The notes: generated by a model from the sequence alone, not told the origin. A stretch of DNA of 46,178 bases from Thermoplasmata archaeon (GCA_030038655.1 JASHSP010000016.1:1-46178), one strand, 5' to 3'. Shown: positions 24,297 through 32,681, counted from the stretch's first letter. Program-made: numbers and translations.

Positions 24297-24662
24297 GTGA
24301 GCGCCGCCACCGACCATCGCGTTGCCTCGCTGTTCGGCCTTCTCGCCGCCGCCCTGCTCGTCGTCCAAGGGATCCTCGACCTCGTGAGCGGCGTAGTCTA
24401 CCTGGCCGTCGGACACGGTGGGCGCGCGTTCGGTTCGCTTGACGAGAGCCTCATCCTCATCGTGGTCGGCCTCATCGTGGCGTTCTTCGCCGTGACGGGC
24501 CGCTCGCGGGCAAACGAGCGCAGCCTCGGGACCGGTGTGGTGCTCGTCGTGCTCGCGCTCGTGGGGTGGCTGATCCTGGGGTTCGGGGGAACCGTCCTCG
24601 GGCTGCTCGGGACCGTCCTGATACTGGTCTCGGGGGTCGTCTTCCTGGTCGCGGGCCGATAA
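24297..24662 (+). CDS. Small four-helix membrane protein
   Basis: Unknown 121-residue protein with four hydrophobic segments separated by short charged loops: around ASLFGLLAAALLVVQGIL, ESLILIVVGLIVAFFAV, GTGVVLVVLALVGWLIL and GLLGTVLILVSGVVFLVAG. Gly- and Val-rich, with no catalytic-looking residues. The start GTG at 24297 is the first in the open frame and gives a short polar N-terminus before helix 1. Divergent from the methyltransferase gene upstream. Convincing as a membrane protein, function unknown. Confidence 0.7.
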   Translation: MSAATDHRVASLFGLLAAALLVVQGILDLVSGVVYLAVGHGGRAFGSLDESLILIVVGLIVAFFAVTGRSRANERSLGTGVVLVVLALVGWLILGFGGTVLGLLGTVLILVSGVVFLVAGR

Positions 24663-24723
24663 AGCGGGCGGCCCTGACGCGAACGGCAAGAGGCCCGATG
24701 GCCCCGCCCCCGAGGGCGCCGTT

Positions 24724-25326
24724 ATGAGGGAAACGCGCGGTGGGGCGAGCGTGACGCTGGCCCCGTTCGCCTCGGTGGACCGGAGCGCGCTTCGGTGGCT
24801 CCGCACCTCCGACGCCCCGCTGGAGTTCACCCTCTCGGCCGGCGACGTCCCCGTCGCGGTACTGCGGTGGGCCACGCACCGCGGCTCGTTCGCGACCGCC
24901 GAGACCGCCGGAGGGACCGCGTGGACCCTCAAGCGCACCGGGTTCCTCACCCCGCGCCTGACGGTGCGAGCCGAGGGAACGTCCGTGGATCTCGCCACCC
25001 TAACGGCCCATCTTCGCCATCACTCGATCGAGCTGGCGAGCGGGGACCGCTACCTGCTCCGCCGGGCGAGCCTGCTCCTCCCGGCCTGGACCGTTTCGAA
25101 CGCCGCGGGCGGCGAGGTGCTCCACATCGAGCCCGTCCCGGAGGGACGCAAGCTGGGCGGGGGCGCCGTTCTCGTGGCCCCGAGCGCGAGCCCGTCCGAG
25201 GCGCTCCTGCTCGCGGTGCTCGCCTGGTACTTCATCGGACTGTCCTGGTTCGAGGACGAGACCGCGGAAGCGCTCGCCCCGTTCGAGGGGCCGGACGCTC
25301 CCGAGTCGATCTCCCGACGGTCGTGA
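24724..25326 (+). CDS. Hypothetical protein, possibly a tubby/LURP-like barrel
   Basis: The 200 residues are made of repeating short beta strands with Trp and Arg at turns (VAVLRWATHRG, AWTLKRTGF, AWTVSNAAGGEVLHIEP) and end with a hydrophobic helix (ALLLAVLAWYFIGLSWF) and an acidic tail. That layout recalls the LURP-one/tubby/scramblase-like fold, a small barrel around a hydrophobic helix, but no signature is decisive. The ATG at 24724 follows a 61-nt gap. Convergent with the - strand zinc-ribbon gene. The gene is fairly secure; the fold is a tentative suggestion. Confidence 0.65.
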   Translation: MRETRGGASVTLAPFASVDRSALRWLRTSDAPLEFTLSAGDVPVAVLRWATHRGSFATAETAGGTAWTLKRTGFLTPRLTVRAEGTSVDLATLTAHLRHHSIELASGDRYLLRRASLLLPAWTVSNAAGGEVLHIEPVPEGRKLGGGAVLVAPSASPSEALLLAVLAWYFIGLSWFEDETAEALAPFEGPDAPESISRRS

Positions 25327-25330
25327 GCCG

Positions 25331-25480
25331 CTACGCCGGGGGAATCGAGCTCGTCCAGAGCCGCTGAAAGCACGTCGGGCAGAGGTTCCGCAGGCGTGGC
25401 CACCCTTCGCTCGGCACCTGCGTGATCCGGCTGATCACCGTGTGGCAGCTGTCGCACACGAGCTTGCCGTCCTCGATCAT
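25331..25480 (-). CDS. Small zinc-ribbon protein
   Basis: A 49-residue protein with two CxxC knuckles, Cys9-x2-Cys12 (VCDSCHTVI) and Cys34-x2-Cys37 (LCPTCFQRLW), spaced as in a zinc ribbon. The ATG at 25480 begins MIEDGKLVCDSC, just before the first knuckle; longer in-frame starts exist but add only low-complexity sequence. It lies 47 nt downstream of the esterase gene on the same strand and may be cotranscribed with it. Too short for many gene finders. Role unknown. Confidence 0.65.
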   Translation of the reverse strand: MIEDGKLVCDSCHTVISRITQVPSEGWPRLRNLCPTCFQRLWTSSIPPA

Positions 25481-25527
25481 CCGCTCCGAGTCCCCCGCGT
25501 CGTGACCGACCGGACGGGGCTCCCCTA

Positions 25528-26613
25528 CTAGAGGCTTGTTGGGCCGGAACCCTCGGACCGGAAACCGAGCGCGGCCAGCATGCGAGGCACGAAGACCTCG
25601 TACCGGGGACCGCCGTCCGCGTGGAGGCCGTCGAACTCCTCGTGGTCCACCGTCGCCCCCGCCTCGCGCGCCTTCGCGGCGAACGCCCGGGCCGCGACGT
25701 CCAGGCCGTACTCGTCGCGTCGGCCCCCGTCGACGTACAGGTACCGAAGGCGCCGCGCCGCTTCCCGGTAGGCATCCATTCCGACCATCCGCACGGGATC
25801 CAGGGCGAGCCACCTCGCCCAGACCTCGTCCCGCATCGCCCCGGTCTCCGCATCGAACGGGAGGTCGAACCGCCCCGGTTCGTGGACGCGCGGCGAGTAG
25901 CAGGACGCGTACGCGAAGACGCTAAGGGTCTTCGCGAGCGGCGCCGAGGGCCCGAATCCGCTGATGGGGCGGGTGAAAATCCGACGCAGCAGCGGCTCGG
26001 GGCCCCCCTCCGCGCGGATCTCGCGGAAGGCGATCCAGAAGTCCGGCGGGTAGCAGAGCTCGAACAGCGCGTCGCCGGCGTTGGAGGCCACCGCGGGGAA
26101 GAGCTCCGGATGACGAAGGCCCAGGGACAGCGCCCCGTACCCGCCGCTCGAGGTGCCCATGACGCCGCACGGTCCGGTGCGGTACCGCTCCCGGACGAAC
26201 GGGACGACCTCCCGTACGACGTAATCCTCGTACGGGCCGGTCGCGGAGGAGTTGATGTACTGGCTCCCGCCCAGGGTCGTCAGGCAGTCCGGCGCGACCA
26301 AGACGGCCTCCGGGCACCGGCCGGTGCGGATGAGCCGGTCCAGCCGGCTGACGATCGTGTCGGTCATGTACCGGGGGCGTTGGAAGTGCATCCACCCGGC
26401 CCCCGTGTAACCCGACAGCAGGACGAGGAGGGGCCGGCCCTCGGTCTCACCCGAAGGGGGTAGGTAGACCGGCAGTTCGCGCTCCGCGGGATCCCCCCAG
26501 GGATTCCCTTGCAGCAGGTCGCTCGAGAACCGATGCATCTCGACCCGCCCCCGCAAGGGGCTGGGAAAGATTGCCTCGGTGCGGGCTTCGGTCGGCACGT
26601 GGAACGAGTTCAC
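25528..26613 (-). CDS. Esterase, alpha/beta-hydrolase fold
   Basis: Serine hydrolase resembling the esterase D/Fes-type family. The 361 residues contain LLVLLSGYTGAGW (oxyanion region), nucleophile elbow GTSSGG at 153-158 with Ser155, a late Asp in YVDGGRRDEYGLD, and the catalytic His in EFDGLHADGG near the C-terminus. A second Cys-rich stretch is absent. No signal peptide, so likely cytoplasmic. The GTG at 26613 is the longest start; a shorter one at the internal ATG (MHRFSSD, residue 26) is possible because conservation begins after it. Neighbours do not suggest a substrate. Confidence 0.82.
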   Translation of the reverse strand: MNSFHVPTEARTEAIFPSPLRGRVEMHRFSSDLLQGNPWGDPAERELPVYLPPSGETEGRPLLVLLSGYTGAGWMHFQRPRYMTDTIVSRLDRLIRTGRCPEAVLVAPDCLTTLGGSQYINSSATGPYEDYVVREVVPFVRERYRTGPCGVMGTSSGGYGALSLGLRHPELFPAVASNAGDALFELCYPPDFWIAFREIRAEGGPEPLLRRIFTRPISGFGPSAPLAKTLSVFAYASCYSPRVHEPGRFDLPFDAETGAMRDEVWARWLALDPVRMVGMDAYREAARRLRYLYVDGGRRDEYGLDVAARAFAAKAREAGATVDHEEFDGLHADGGPRYEVFVPRMLAALGFRSEGSGPTSL

Positions 26614-26803
26614 GGCGGTCCGGGAGGGCGATGGCGCGGGGGCTCATCACCCCGGCGGGCGTTCCATCGGAGCCAGCTCCCACCGTAGGTCCGGGCCGGG
26701 GCGATCGCCCGCGGCCGTCGCCGGGTGGACGCGCTCCGGCGATCCGCAGCGGCCGCGCCCGGGGTTTCGCCGGCGTCCGCCGCGCCCGCCCGGCGGACCC
26801 AAG

Positions 26804-26812
26804 GGATAAGAT
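26804..26812 (+). promoter_or_regulatory. TATA box for the thioredoxin-like gene
   Basis: GGATAAGAT is centred about 26 nt before the GTG at 26834, predicting a leaderless mRNA. The rest of the 220-nt gap between the divergent esterase and thioredoxin genes shows nothing else I can identify. Confidence 0.55.
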
Positions 26813-26833
26813 TCCGCCGACCGTTGCGACGGC

Positions 26834-27205
26834 GTGCCCGCCGAACCGATCCACCTCCTCGGCCTCGGCGCGTTCGAGGGGAGCCGGCTTCGCCGGGACG
26901 GAACGTGGGCCGTGGCGTTCCTCGCGGACTGGTGCCCTTTCTGCCGGTCGTTCGAGCCGGAGTACGCGAAGGAGGCCGCGCACGGGGGGGCCACGTTCGC
27001 CGTCGTGGACCTCAGCCGCGAGGAGAACCCCCTCTGGGACCGGCTCCGGATCGAGATCGTCCCGACCGTCATCGTGTTCCGGGACGGCCGCGAGGCACTC
27101 CGCCTCCGCGGGCGTTCCGGCCACGGGCTCGACTCGGGCGATCTCCGTACGATGCGGTCCGCGCTCACCGGCGGAGTTCCGAACGCCCCCACGGACCGGC
27201 GTTGA
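26834..27205 (+). CDS. Thioredoxin-like protein with CPFC site
   Basis: A 123-residue thioredoxin-fold protein. The active site is Cys34-Pro-Phe-Cys37 (ADWCPFCRSF) and the cis-proline is Pro77 (IVPTVIVF), both in standard places. CPFC rather than CGPC is typical of divergent thioredoxins and some disulfide oxidoreductases. No signal peptide, so it likely acts in the cytoplasm. GTG at 26834 fits the leaderless promoter. Its 3' end is 31 nt from the convergent hydrolase gene. Confidence 0.85.
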   Translation: MPAEPIHLLGLGAFEGSRLRRDGTWAVAFLADWCPFCRSFEPEYAKEAAHGGATFAVVDLSREENPLWDRLRIEIVPTVIVFRDGREALRLRGRSGHGLDSGDLRTMRSALTGGVPNAPTDRR

Positions 27206-27236
27206 TACGGCCGAGTTCCCCCGAGCGACTGGAGGC

Positions 27237-28046
27237 TCAGGTCGTCGGGACGTTGCGCTCGAGGAGGAACGACCCGAGAACCCCCACGTACAGGTCGGGA
27301 TGGGAAAGCTGCGGGAAGTGACCGACCTCGGGCAGGCGCAATCGGGTCGAGTTCCGCAGGAGCTCCGCGGTACGCTCGGTGGACCGTTGGAGAAACGGTG
27401 CGCTCCGATCCCCGAACGTGACCAGGACCGGGACCTCGATCGCCCCCAGGACCTCCGCGTCGGGCGACGCCAGCTCCGGGTCGTCGAGCTCCTCCGTCCA
27501 GCCTCCCGTGCTCTCCCCGAGGATCGATCGAGCGACCGGTGCCAGCTGCTCCCACTCGCTCACCCCCGACGAGAGGAGCCCAAGGAGCCGCACGATCCGT
27601 CGCGCGGGGCCCTCGGCGGGGGCGGTACGGGCCAGCTCCCGAATCGACCGGAAGGCCGGGTCCGAGTCCTCCCCCGGGCCGGTGCATACCGGTTCGTGGA
27701 CGGCAACGCTGCGGACGAGCTCGGGCCGATCGGCCGCCACGCGGAAGGCGACGGCCCCCCCGTAGTCGTGCGCGATGAGGTGAACCGGTCGAAAGTCGAT
27801 CTCCTCGAGCAGGGCGATCAGGTCGTCCGCATCGTCCCGGACCGGCCGACGGCGCGTCTCGCCCGAACTGCGGCCGTGGCCCCGCCGGTCGTACGCGAGG
27901 ACCTCCATCCCACTCGCCAGGCCGGGCAGCACCGCACCCCATCCACGACGGTCCGTCCACAGACCGTGGACGAGCACCGCGGGGTCCCCCGGCCCCCCGG
28001 CCCGCTCGTAGAACAATTCTGCGTGAGGGACCCGGGCAACGCTCAT
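27237..28046 (-). CDS. Alpha/beta hydrolase with an Asp nucleophile
   Basis: The 269 residues carry the oxyanion loop VHGLWTDRRGW (26-36), nucleophile elbow AHDYGG at 92-97 with Asp94 in place of Ser, an acid in TFGDRSAPF and the catalytic His in EVGHFPQL. An HD-x-GG elbow is characteristic of epoxide hydrolases and haloalkane dehalogenases, so hydrolysis of an epoxide or C-halogen bond is more likely than of an ester (inference). The ATG at 28046 is preferred over an in-frame ATG at 28088 since the added 14 residues are unlike the family and would overlap the TATA-like GGTTATCC at 28105-28112. Confidence 0.82.
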   Translation of the reverse strand: MSVARVPHAELFYERAGGPGDPAVLVHGLWTDRRGWGAVLPGLASGMEVLAYDRRGHGRSSGETRRRPVRDDADDLIALLEEIDFRPVHLIAHDYGGAVAFRVAADRPELVRSVAVHEPVCTGPGEDSDPAFRSIRELARTAPAEGPARRIVRLLGLLSSGVSEWEQLAPVARSILGESTGGWTEELDDPELASPDAEVLGAIEVPVLVTFGDRSAPFLQRSTERTAELLRNSTRLRLPEVGHFPQLSHPDLYVGVLGSFLLERNVPTT

Positions 28047-28266
28047 CGAAGGTGAGTGGCGACGCGGCGTTGGGCCGACCCGCCACACTCCCAGCGATCG
28101 GGCAGGGATAACCTACGGGGCGGGCCCCAGGGGGGGTCGCCCGGCGTCGTTCCGGCATCGCCCGCCGCCCGGGGGCCCGGTCCCGTTCGTCAATTCCGCT
28201 TGACTTCCCCGTGATGTACCGTCGGCCGGGCTCCCCATCGATCATCGTCCGGAGAACTTCGTCCTG

Positions 28267-28734
28267 ATGACGACGGCGATCGTGGTCTACGACCCGTGGT
28301 ACGGTTGTACCCAGGCGGCCGCGGAGGAGGTGGCGCGCGGGCTCTCGGAGGACTCTCGGGTCGTCACGGTGGTGGCGAACGTGAAGTCGGTGACCGTTCG
28401 CCAGGTCCTCGGGCACGAGATCATCGTGGTCGGTTCGCCCAACCACCGCGGCGGGCCGAGCCCTCGCATCCGCCGGCTCCTGGAGGCGATGCGGGCGGTC
28501 GACCTCCGGGGCCGCCGCTTCGTCTTCTTCGACATCTCGGTTGCGCCCAGCCACGGGCGGGCCGTCGGCCGGATGGAAGGGATCCTGCGACACGAGAATC
28601 CGTTCGTCTCCCCCTCGTTCATGGGTCTCTCGGTCATCGCGGCGCGCCCACGGGGCCCGATCCTTCCGGGCGAGTTATCGCGATGTCGGGAGCTCGGACG
28701 ATCCATCGGCAACCACCTCGCCCTCTCCGCCTGA
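28267..28734 (+). CDS. Flavodoxin-like protein
   Basis: A 155-residue protein with the flavodoxin fold: first strand AIVVYDPWYGCTQAAAEEVA ending in the phosphate-binding loop, a second nucleotide loop in IIVVGSPNHRGGPSPRI, and the third strand FVFFDISVAPSHGRAVGRME. It probably binds FMN and carries electrons in the cytoplasm. The phosphate loop (YDPWYGCTQ) is less canonical than T/S-x-T-G-x-T, so cofactor binding is not certain. ATG at 28267; the 220-nt gap upstream holds the promoter of the divergent hydrolase. Confidence 0.75.
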   Translation: MTTAIVVYDPWYGCTQAAAEEVARGLSEDSRVVTVVANVKSVTVRQVLGHEIIVVGSPNHRGGPSPRIRRLLEAMRAVDLRGRRFVFFDISVAPSHGRAVGRMEGILRHENPFVSPSFMGLSVIAARPRGPILPGELSRCRELGRSIGNHLALSA

Positions 28735-28812
28735 ACCGGGGCCCGCGCGCCCGCCCCCGCAACGCCCGGCGGGCCCACCGGCCGCGTACAATGCCGACGG
28801 CCGCGGCGAACC

Positions 28813-28820
28813 GTTAAAGT
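28813..28820 (+). promoter_or_regulatory. TATA box for the methyltransferase at 28842
   Basis: GTTAAAGT is centred 26 nt before the GTG at 28842, predicting a leaderless transcript and supporting that start. Confidence 0.6.
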
Positions 28821-28841
28821 TCGGGGTCGGCTGGATTCGCC

Positions 28842-29612
28842 GTGGCGCCGAGTCGAACCGCGCCGGATTGGAAGCGATGGTTGGGGCGATGGGACGAGCA
28901 GCAGGAGTCGTTCAACCCGGACCGCGAGCGCCGGTTCGGCACGATGCTCGACCTCCTCGAAGCGGGGCTCGGCCGGCGATTCACGGTCCTGGACCTCGGG
29001 TCGGGTCCCGGTTCGCTGAGCCAGCGGATCCTGCATCGCTTTCCGGCGGCCCGGGCGGTCGCCGTGGACTACGACCCCGTCGTCCGGCGGATCGGGGAGG
29101 GGGCCCTCGGCACGCTCGGGGGCCGACTCACGTGGGTCGATGCGAAGCTCGGCCAACCCGGATGGAGCCGGTCGCTGCCCCGCCCGCGGTTCGATGCGGC
29201 GGTGAGCACGACCGCGTTGCACTGGTTGACCCCGGCCGATCTCGCGCGGCTTTACGGCGACCTGGGGCGCATTCTCCGTCCCGGCGGGATGTTCCTCAAC
29301 GGAGACTACCTTCCGTCCGGCCGCCGCGAGCCGCATCTGGACCGGCTCGAGCGCTCGGTCGTGAAGATCCGGTTCCCCCGGAAGCGCGCCGGCGCGGAAT
29401 GGGGTGCATGGGCCCGATGGTGGGACGACGCCCGTCGCGTTCCGGCGCTCCGGGCGGAGTTCCGGGAACACGACCGGCGGTCGGCAAGCCACCCGAAGCG
29501 AACCGACCTCACGCTCGACTACCACGTTCGTCGTCTGCGAGCCGCCGGTTTCCGAACGGTAGCCGTGGTGTGGCAGGACCTTGCGAACCGGGTCCTCTAC
29601 GCCCGCCGTTGA
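28842..29612 (+). CDS. SAM-dependent methyltransferase, class I
   Basis: The 256 residues show methyltransferase motif I VLDLGSGPGSLSQR (49-62), the acidic strand-2 end in AVAVDYDPVV, motif IV AAVSTTALHWL and LRPGGMFLNGDYLP. The group is UbiE/Methyltransf_25-like, but it is not closely similar to the one at 23490. A middle insert WGAWARWWDDARR is Trp-rich and may form part of the substrate pocket. The GTG start at 28842 agrees with the leaderless promoter. Substrate unknown. Confidence 0.85.
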   Translation: MAPSRTAPDWKRWLGRWDEQQESFNPDRERRFGTMLDLLEAGLGRRFTVLDLGSGPGSLSQRILHRFPAARAVAVDYDPVVRRIGEGALGTLGGRLTWVDAKLGQPGWSRSLPRPRFDAAVSTTALHWLTPADLARLYGDLGRILRPGGMFLNGDYLPSGRREPHLDRLERSVVKIRFPRKRAGAEWGAWARWWDDARRVPALRAEFREHDRRSASHPKRTDLTLDYHVRRLRAAGFRTVAVVWQDLANRVLYARR

Positions 29613-29793
29613 GCCCGCCCCTGCATGCGTCCGCCCTCCTGCCGCGTGCCCCGGTCCGGGCGCGGACCCCGCGGGGTCTCGGCAGGACGTCGAGGGCCCG
29701 CGCCACCGGCGGGAGGCCGGTCGAGGGTCGCAATGCCCCGGGCCGGAACGTAACGCTTAGTAGCCCTTTCCGGGTGCTGGTGCCGGGCCAGCG

Positions 29794-30084
29794 ATGCCGT
29801 ACTACGCAGTCCTGGGAAGTTGGACGGAAGAGGGGATTCGGGCCGTGAAGCAGTCCCCGCAGCGGGGGGAGGCAATCCGCAAGGCGATCGAAACCGCCGG
29901 GGGCAAGGTCCACGCGTTCCTGAACACGATGGGCGCCTACGACGTAATCACCGTCGTCGAGCTGCCGTCGGACGAGGTCGCGAACCAGGTGCTCCTTCGG
30001 GCCGGGATGCAGGGGTTCGTACGCACCACGACCCTGAAGGGATGGACTCCCGCCGAGTTCGCCCAGCTCGTGCAGCGCCTGTGA
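29794..30084 (+). CDS. GYD-domain protein
   Basis: A 96-residue protein of the GYD family, small ferredoxin-like-fold proteins of unknown function common in archaea and bacteria. The signature is MGAYDVITVVELPSDE in the middle, flanked by an N-terminal strand (YYAVLGSWTEEGIRAVKQSP) and a C-terminal LRAGMQGFVRTTTLKGWT. Length is typical. The ATG at 29794 has a TATA-like CTTAGTAG at 29756-29763. The 181-nt gap upstream shows no other gene. The family's biochemical role is not established. Confidence 0.8.
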   Translation: MPYYAVLGSWTEEGIRAVKQSPQRGEAIRKAIETAGGKVHAFLNTMGAYDVITVVELPSDEVANQVLLRAGMQGFVRTTTLKGWTPAEFAQLVQRL

Positions 30085-30121
30085 GCCGAGTCGATCGTTC
30101 CCGGGCGCGGGGCTCGCAGCG

Positions 30122-30412
30122 ATGAGCGCGATCTTCCAGCGACCGCTCTGCCAGATGGGAGCGGCTTACGACTTCGCCTTCCGGCCGGTCCTCGGGGACC
30201 CGGAATCCGGAAGCGGAGGTCCGTGCGACGACCGTCCGCGCCGGGTCGAGATGGTGGGCGCCGGCGCGGACCCGACCCGCCCGACGGCCGGCTGGCGGCC
30301 GTTCGAGCTGTGCCCGGAGCACGAGGCTCAGCTGCGCCGCGAGGACGCGCGCCTTCGGCGCCAGGGCCCCCCCTCACGCTTCCGGACCCCCGATTCGAAG
30401 GGCCCGGTGTAG
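30122..30412 (+). CDS. Small Cys/His protein, unknown
   Basis: I do not recognise this 96-residue product. A Cys in GGPCDDRPRRVEM and LCPEHEAQLRREDARL give a C...C-x2-H arrangement like that of the small protein at 17606, which may be a metal site. The tail is Arg/Pro-rich and probably disordered. ATG at 30122 lies 37 nt after the GYD gene and the stop is 14 nt before the aldo/keto reductase, so these three may be one transcript. Its reality rests mainly on this spacing. Confidence 0.5.
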   Translation: MSAIFQRPLCQMGAAYDFAFRPVLGDPESGSGGPCDDRPRRVEMVGAGADPTRPTAGWRPFELCPEHEAQLRREDARLRRQGPPSRFRTPDSKGPV

Positions 30413-30426
30413 GAGGGTCCCCCACC

Positions 30427-31284
30427 GTGCCCGGCCGACCGGAAAAGCTCCCCGACTCCCTCGGCGCGCGGGTGCGAACCAACCAAGGGCTCGAGATTCC
30501 GTGGGTCGGGCTGGGGGTCTTCCAGTCCCCGCCCGGGGCCCCGACTCGCGGCGCCGTGGCCTGCGCGCTCGAGACGGGGTACCGCCTGATCGACACCGCG
30601 GCCCTGTACGGCAACGAGGAGGATGTCGGGGTCGCCCTCCGGGCGAGCCCGGTGCCGCGTGACGAAGTGGTGGTCACCACGAAGCTCTGGCATTCCGAGC
30701 ACGGGTTCGAGCCCGCGCAGGCGGCGGCACGGAAGAGCCTCGAGCGACTCGGCCTGGACCGGATCGACCTCTACCTGATCCACTGGCCCCAGGCGAAATC
30801 GCCCGAGGATCGGCTGGGGTCCTGGCGAGCGCTCGAGAAGCTGCAGCGCGAAGGGGTATGCCGGTCGATCGGGGTGAGCAACTACACCGTACGGCATCTC
30901 GAGGAGCTGCGAACGGCGTCGGGCGTCGTCCCCGCCGTCAACCAGGTCGAGTTCCATCCGTTCGTCTACGACCCGGCCCTCCTGCGGTATTGCGACGAGC
31001 ACGGCATACGTCTCGAGGCGTGGTCCCCCCTCACCCGGGGGCGCCAGTTCGACCACCCCGAGCTCCGCGCGGTCGCGGCCGAGGTCCGCCGCTCGCCCGC
31101 GCAGGCACTGATCCGGTGGGGCCTGCAGCACGGGGTCATCGAACTCCCCAAATCGGTCCACGAGGACCGGATCCGCGAGAACGCCCGGGTGTTCGACTTC
31201 TCGCTCAGCGCCGGTCAGATGGGCCGCCTCGACCGGCTGGCGAACGGTACCCGGGTCGGATGGGACCCGCGCGAGATCCCTTGA
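30427..31284 (+). CDS. Aldo/keto reductase
   Basis: NADPH-dependent (beta/alpha)8-barrel oxidoreductase. The 285 residues have the full catalytic tetrad: Asp56 and Tyr61 (RLIDTAALYGNE), Lys86 (TTKLWHS) and His119 (YLIHWPQ). The cofactor segments SIGVSNYT, NQVEFHPF and LPKSVHEDRIREN are present. The best match in type is the 2,5-diketo-gluconate reductase group, which acts on a range of aldehydes and ketones. The GTG at 30427 is chosen because the upstream extension of the frame is Arg/Pro-rich shadow. Substrate unknown. Confidence 0.92.
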   Translation: MPGRPEKLPDSLGARVRTNQGLEIPWVGLGVFQSPPGAPTRGAVACALETGYRLIDTAALYGNEEDVGVALRASPVPRDEVVVTTKLWHSEHGFEPAQAAARKSLERLGLDRIDLYLIHWPQAKSPEDRLGSWRALEKLQREGVCRSIGVSNYTVRHLEELRTASGVVPAVNQVEFHPFVYDPALLRYCDEHGIRLEAWSPLTRGRQFDHPELRAVAAEVRRSPAQALIRWGLQHGVIELPKSVHEDRIRENARVFDFSLSAGQMGRLDRLANGTRVGWDPREIP

Positions 31285-31360
31285 TCCTGACGGCGAGCGG
31301 CCGACCGTTTTGGTTCCGGCGCACCCCGGTCCGGGGCTTCTCCGGGCGCGGGGCGAGTTG

Positions 31361-31371
31361 GAGTAATATAC
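31361..31371 (+). promoter_or_regulatory. TATA box for the ferredoxin gene
   Basis: GAGTAATATAC, followed by further AT-rich sequence, is centred about 33 nt before the ATG at 31400 and predicts a leader of about 8 nt. It is one of the strongest AT-rich promoters in the window. Confidence 0.65.
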
Positions 31372-31399
31372 CCCATTCCTGTCGTAAACTCGATAGCTC

Positions 31400-31678
31400 A
31401 TGGTGACGGTCGAGGTCCAGCACGAGAAGTGCACAGGCTGCAGCCACTGTCGGGACGTTTGCCCCGTGACCGTGTTCGAGATGCAGCCGCGCGAGAACTG
31501 GCCGAACGTGGTCGACGACCCCGCGGTCGCCGCGAAGTTCCAGTTCCGTGTGGAGAAGTCTGCGGTGATCCACGGACCGGACTGCATCATGTGCGAGGCA
31601 TGCCTCTTCGAATGCGAGGGGGAGTGCATCACGATCGTCGACGACGAGGGCACGACCCACCAGTCGACGTACAAGTAG
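31400..31678 (+). CDS. 2[4Fe-4S] ferredoxin
   Basis: A 92-residue electron carrier. Cluster motif 1 is Cys11-x2-Cys14-x2-Cys17-x3-Cys21-Pro and motif 2 is Cys62-x2-Cys65-x2-Cys68-x3-Cys72, with an extra Cys76. An insertion of about 25 residues (FEMQPRENWPNVVDDPAVAA) between the motifs is longer than in clostridial ferredoxins. It may feed electrons to oxidoreductases, possibly including complex I if that lacks NuoEFG, but nothing in the window proves this. ATG at 31400 with a strong TATA box. Followed after 49 nt by a dehydrogenase gene. Confidence 0.92.
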   Translation: MVTVEVQHEKCTGCSHCRDVCPVTVFEMQPRENWPNVVDDPAVAAKFQFRVEKSAVIHGPDCIMCEACLFECEGECITIVDDEGTTHQSTYK

Positions 31679-31727
31679 GCCGGTACTTCGGACGGGGTCG
31701 GACCTCGCGGTCGAGGAGGAGGCGGGA

Positions 31728-32681
31728 ATGTCGGAGCCCGGCCCCCCGGTCGGCTTCGTCGGCACCGGTGCGATGGGCGCCCCGATCGCAGGGCGACTGC
31801 TCTCGGCGGGTCTTACCCTCATCGTACACAACCGCACTCGCGACCGCGCGGAACCGCTCCTCGGCGCGGGAGCCCGTTGGGCCGAGACCCCCCGGGAGCT
31901 GGGGCGGCTCGCGAGCGGCGGAACGATCTTCACGATGCTCTCGGACGCGCGGGCCGTCCGGGCCACCCTCTTCGGCCGGACGGGCGTCGAGAAGGGGGCC
32001 GGCGCCGGCACGACCGTCGTCGACCTGAGCACCGTGCTGCCGGACGACAGCCGGTCGTTCGCCGAACGGCTGGGTCGTCGCGGGATCCACTTCCTGGACG
32101 TGCCGGTCGGCGGGAGCACCGACGCCGCGGCCGAGGGCCGCCTCCTCGCGTACGCCGGCGGCTCGGAGGACGACCTGGCCCGCGTCCGCCCCTTGCTGGA
32201 CCGCTTCTCGCGTCGGGTCGAGTGGCTCGGTCCCGTCGGCTCCGGTGCGTCCATGAAGCTCGTCAACAACATGCTCTCCATCGGCCACGTGGCGCTCGCG
32301 GCGGAGGCTCTCACCCTCGCCGAGGCGTTCGGCTTGGGCCGGGAACGGTCGATCGCTCTCCTCCTCGACGGGGGCGGCGAGTCGAGGATGCTCAGTTCGA
32401 AGCAGGAGGCGTTCCTGCGGCAGGAGTACCCGGCGCGGTTCCGGCTGGCGCTGGCCCGAAAGGACCTGGGGCTCGTCGACCGGGCGGCCCGCGGCGCGGG
32501 CACCTCGGCGCGGATCACCCGGGAGGTTCGGCGCCTCTACGACGAGGCGATCGCCCAGGGCCAGGGCGAGCAGGACGTCGCCGCGGTGTTCGAGGGGGCG
32601 CTGGCACGCCGACGGGCCGCGCCCTCCCGCGCTCCGGCGAGCGACGGTCCTCCGCCCTCCGGGGCCTCCCCCCCCGGCTAG
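31728..32681 (+). CDS. Beta-hydroxyacid dehydrogenase family protein
   Basis: NAD(P)-dependent dehydrogenase of the 3-hydroxyisobutyrate/tartronate-semialdehyde group. The 317 residues open with the Rossmann motif GFVGTGAMG (9-17), followed by the substrate motif DVPVGGSTDAAAEG and the catalytic lysine in GSGASMKLVNN. The C-terminal dimer domain is intact, followed by a Pro/Ser/Ala-rich tail. An Arg in HNRTRD after strand 2 suggests NADP preference. ATG at 31728. Its last 4 nt overlap the end of the convergent gene. Substrate not determinable. Confidence 0.9.
   Translation: MSEPGPPVGFVGTGAMGAPIAGRLLSAGLTLIVHNRTRDRAEPLLGAGARWAETPRELGRLASGGTIFTMLSDARAVRATLFGRTGVEKGAGAGTTVVDLSTVLPDDSRSFAERLGRRGIHFLDVPVGGSTDAAAEGRLLAYAGGSEDDLARVRPLLDRFSRRVEWLGPVGSGASMKLVNNMLSIGHVALAAEALTLAEAFGLGRERSIALLLDGGGESRMLSSKQEAFLRQEYPARFRLALARKDLGLVDRAARGAGTSARITREVRRLYDEAIAQGQGEQDVAAVFEGALARRRAAPSRAPASDGPPPSGASPPG

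Noticed and set aside
26614-26833. Possible small gene in the gap between the esterase and thioredoxin genes
   Set aside because: Only Arg/Gly/Pro-rich open frames without family features; the gap is explained by two divergent promoters.
28047-28088. Upstream ATG at 28088 for the Asp-nucleophile hydrolase
   Set aside because: The extra 14 residues do not resemble the family and lie too near the TATA-like element at 28105-28112 to be in the transcript.
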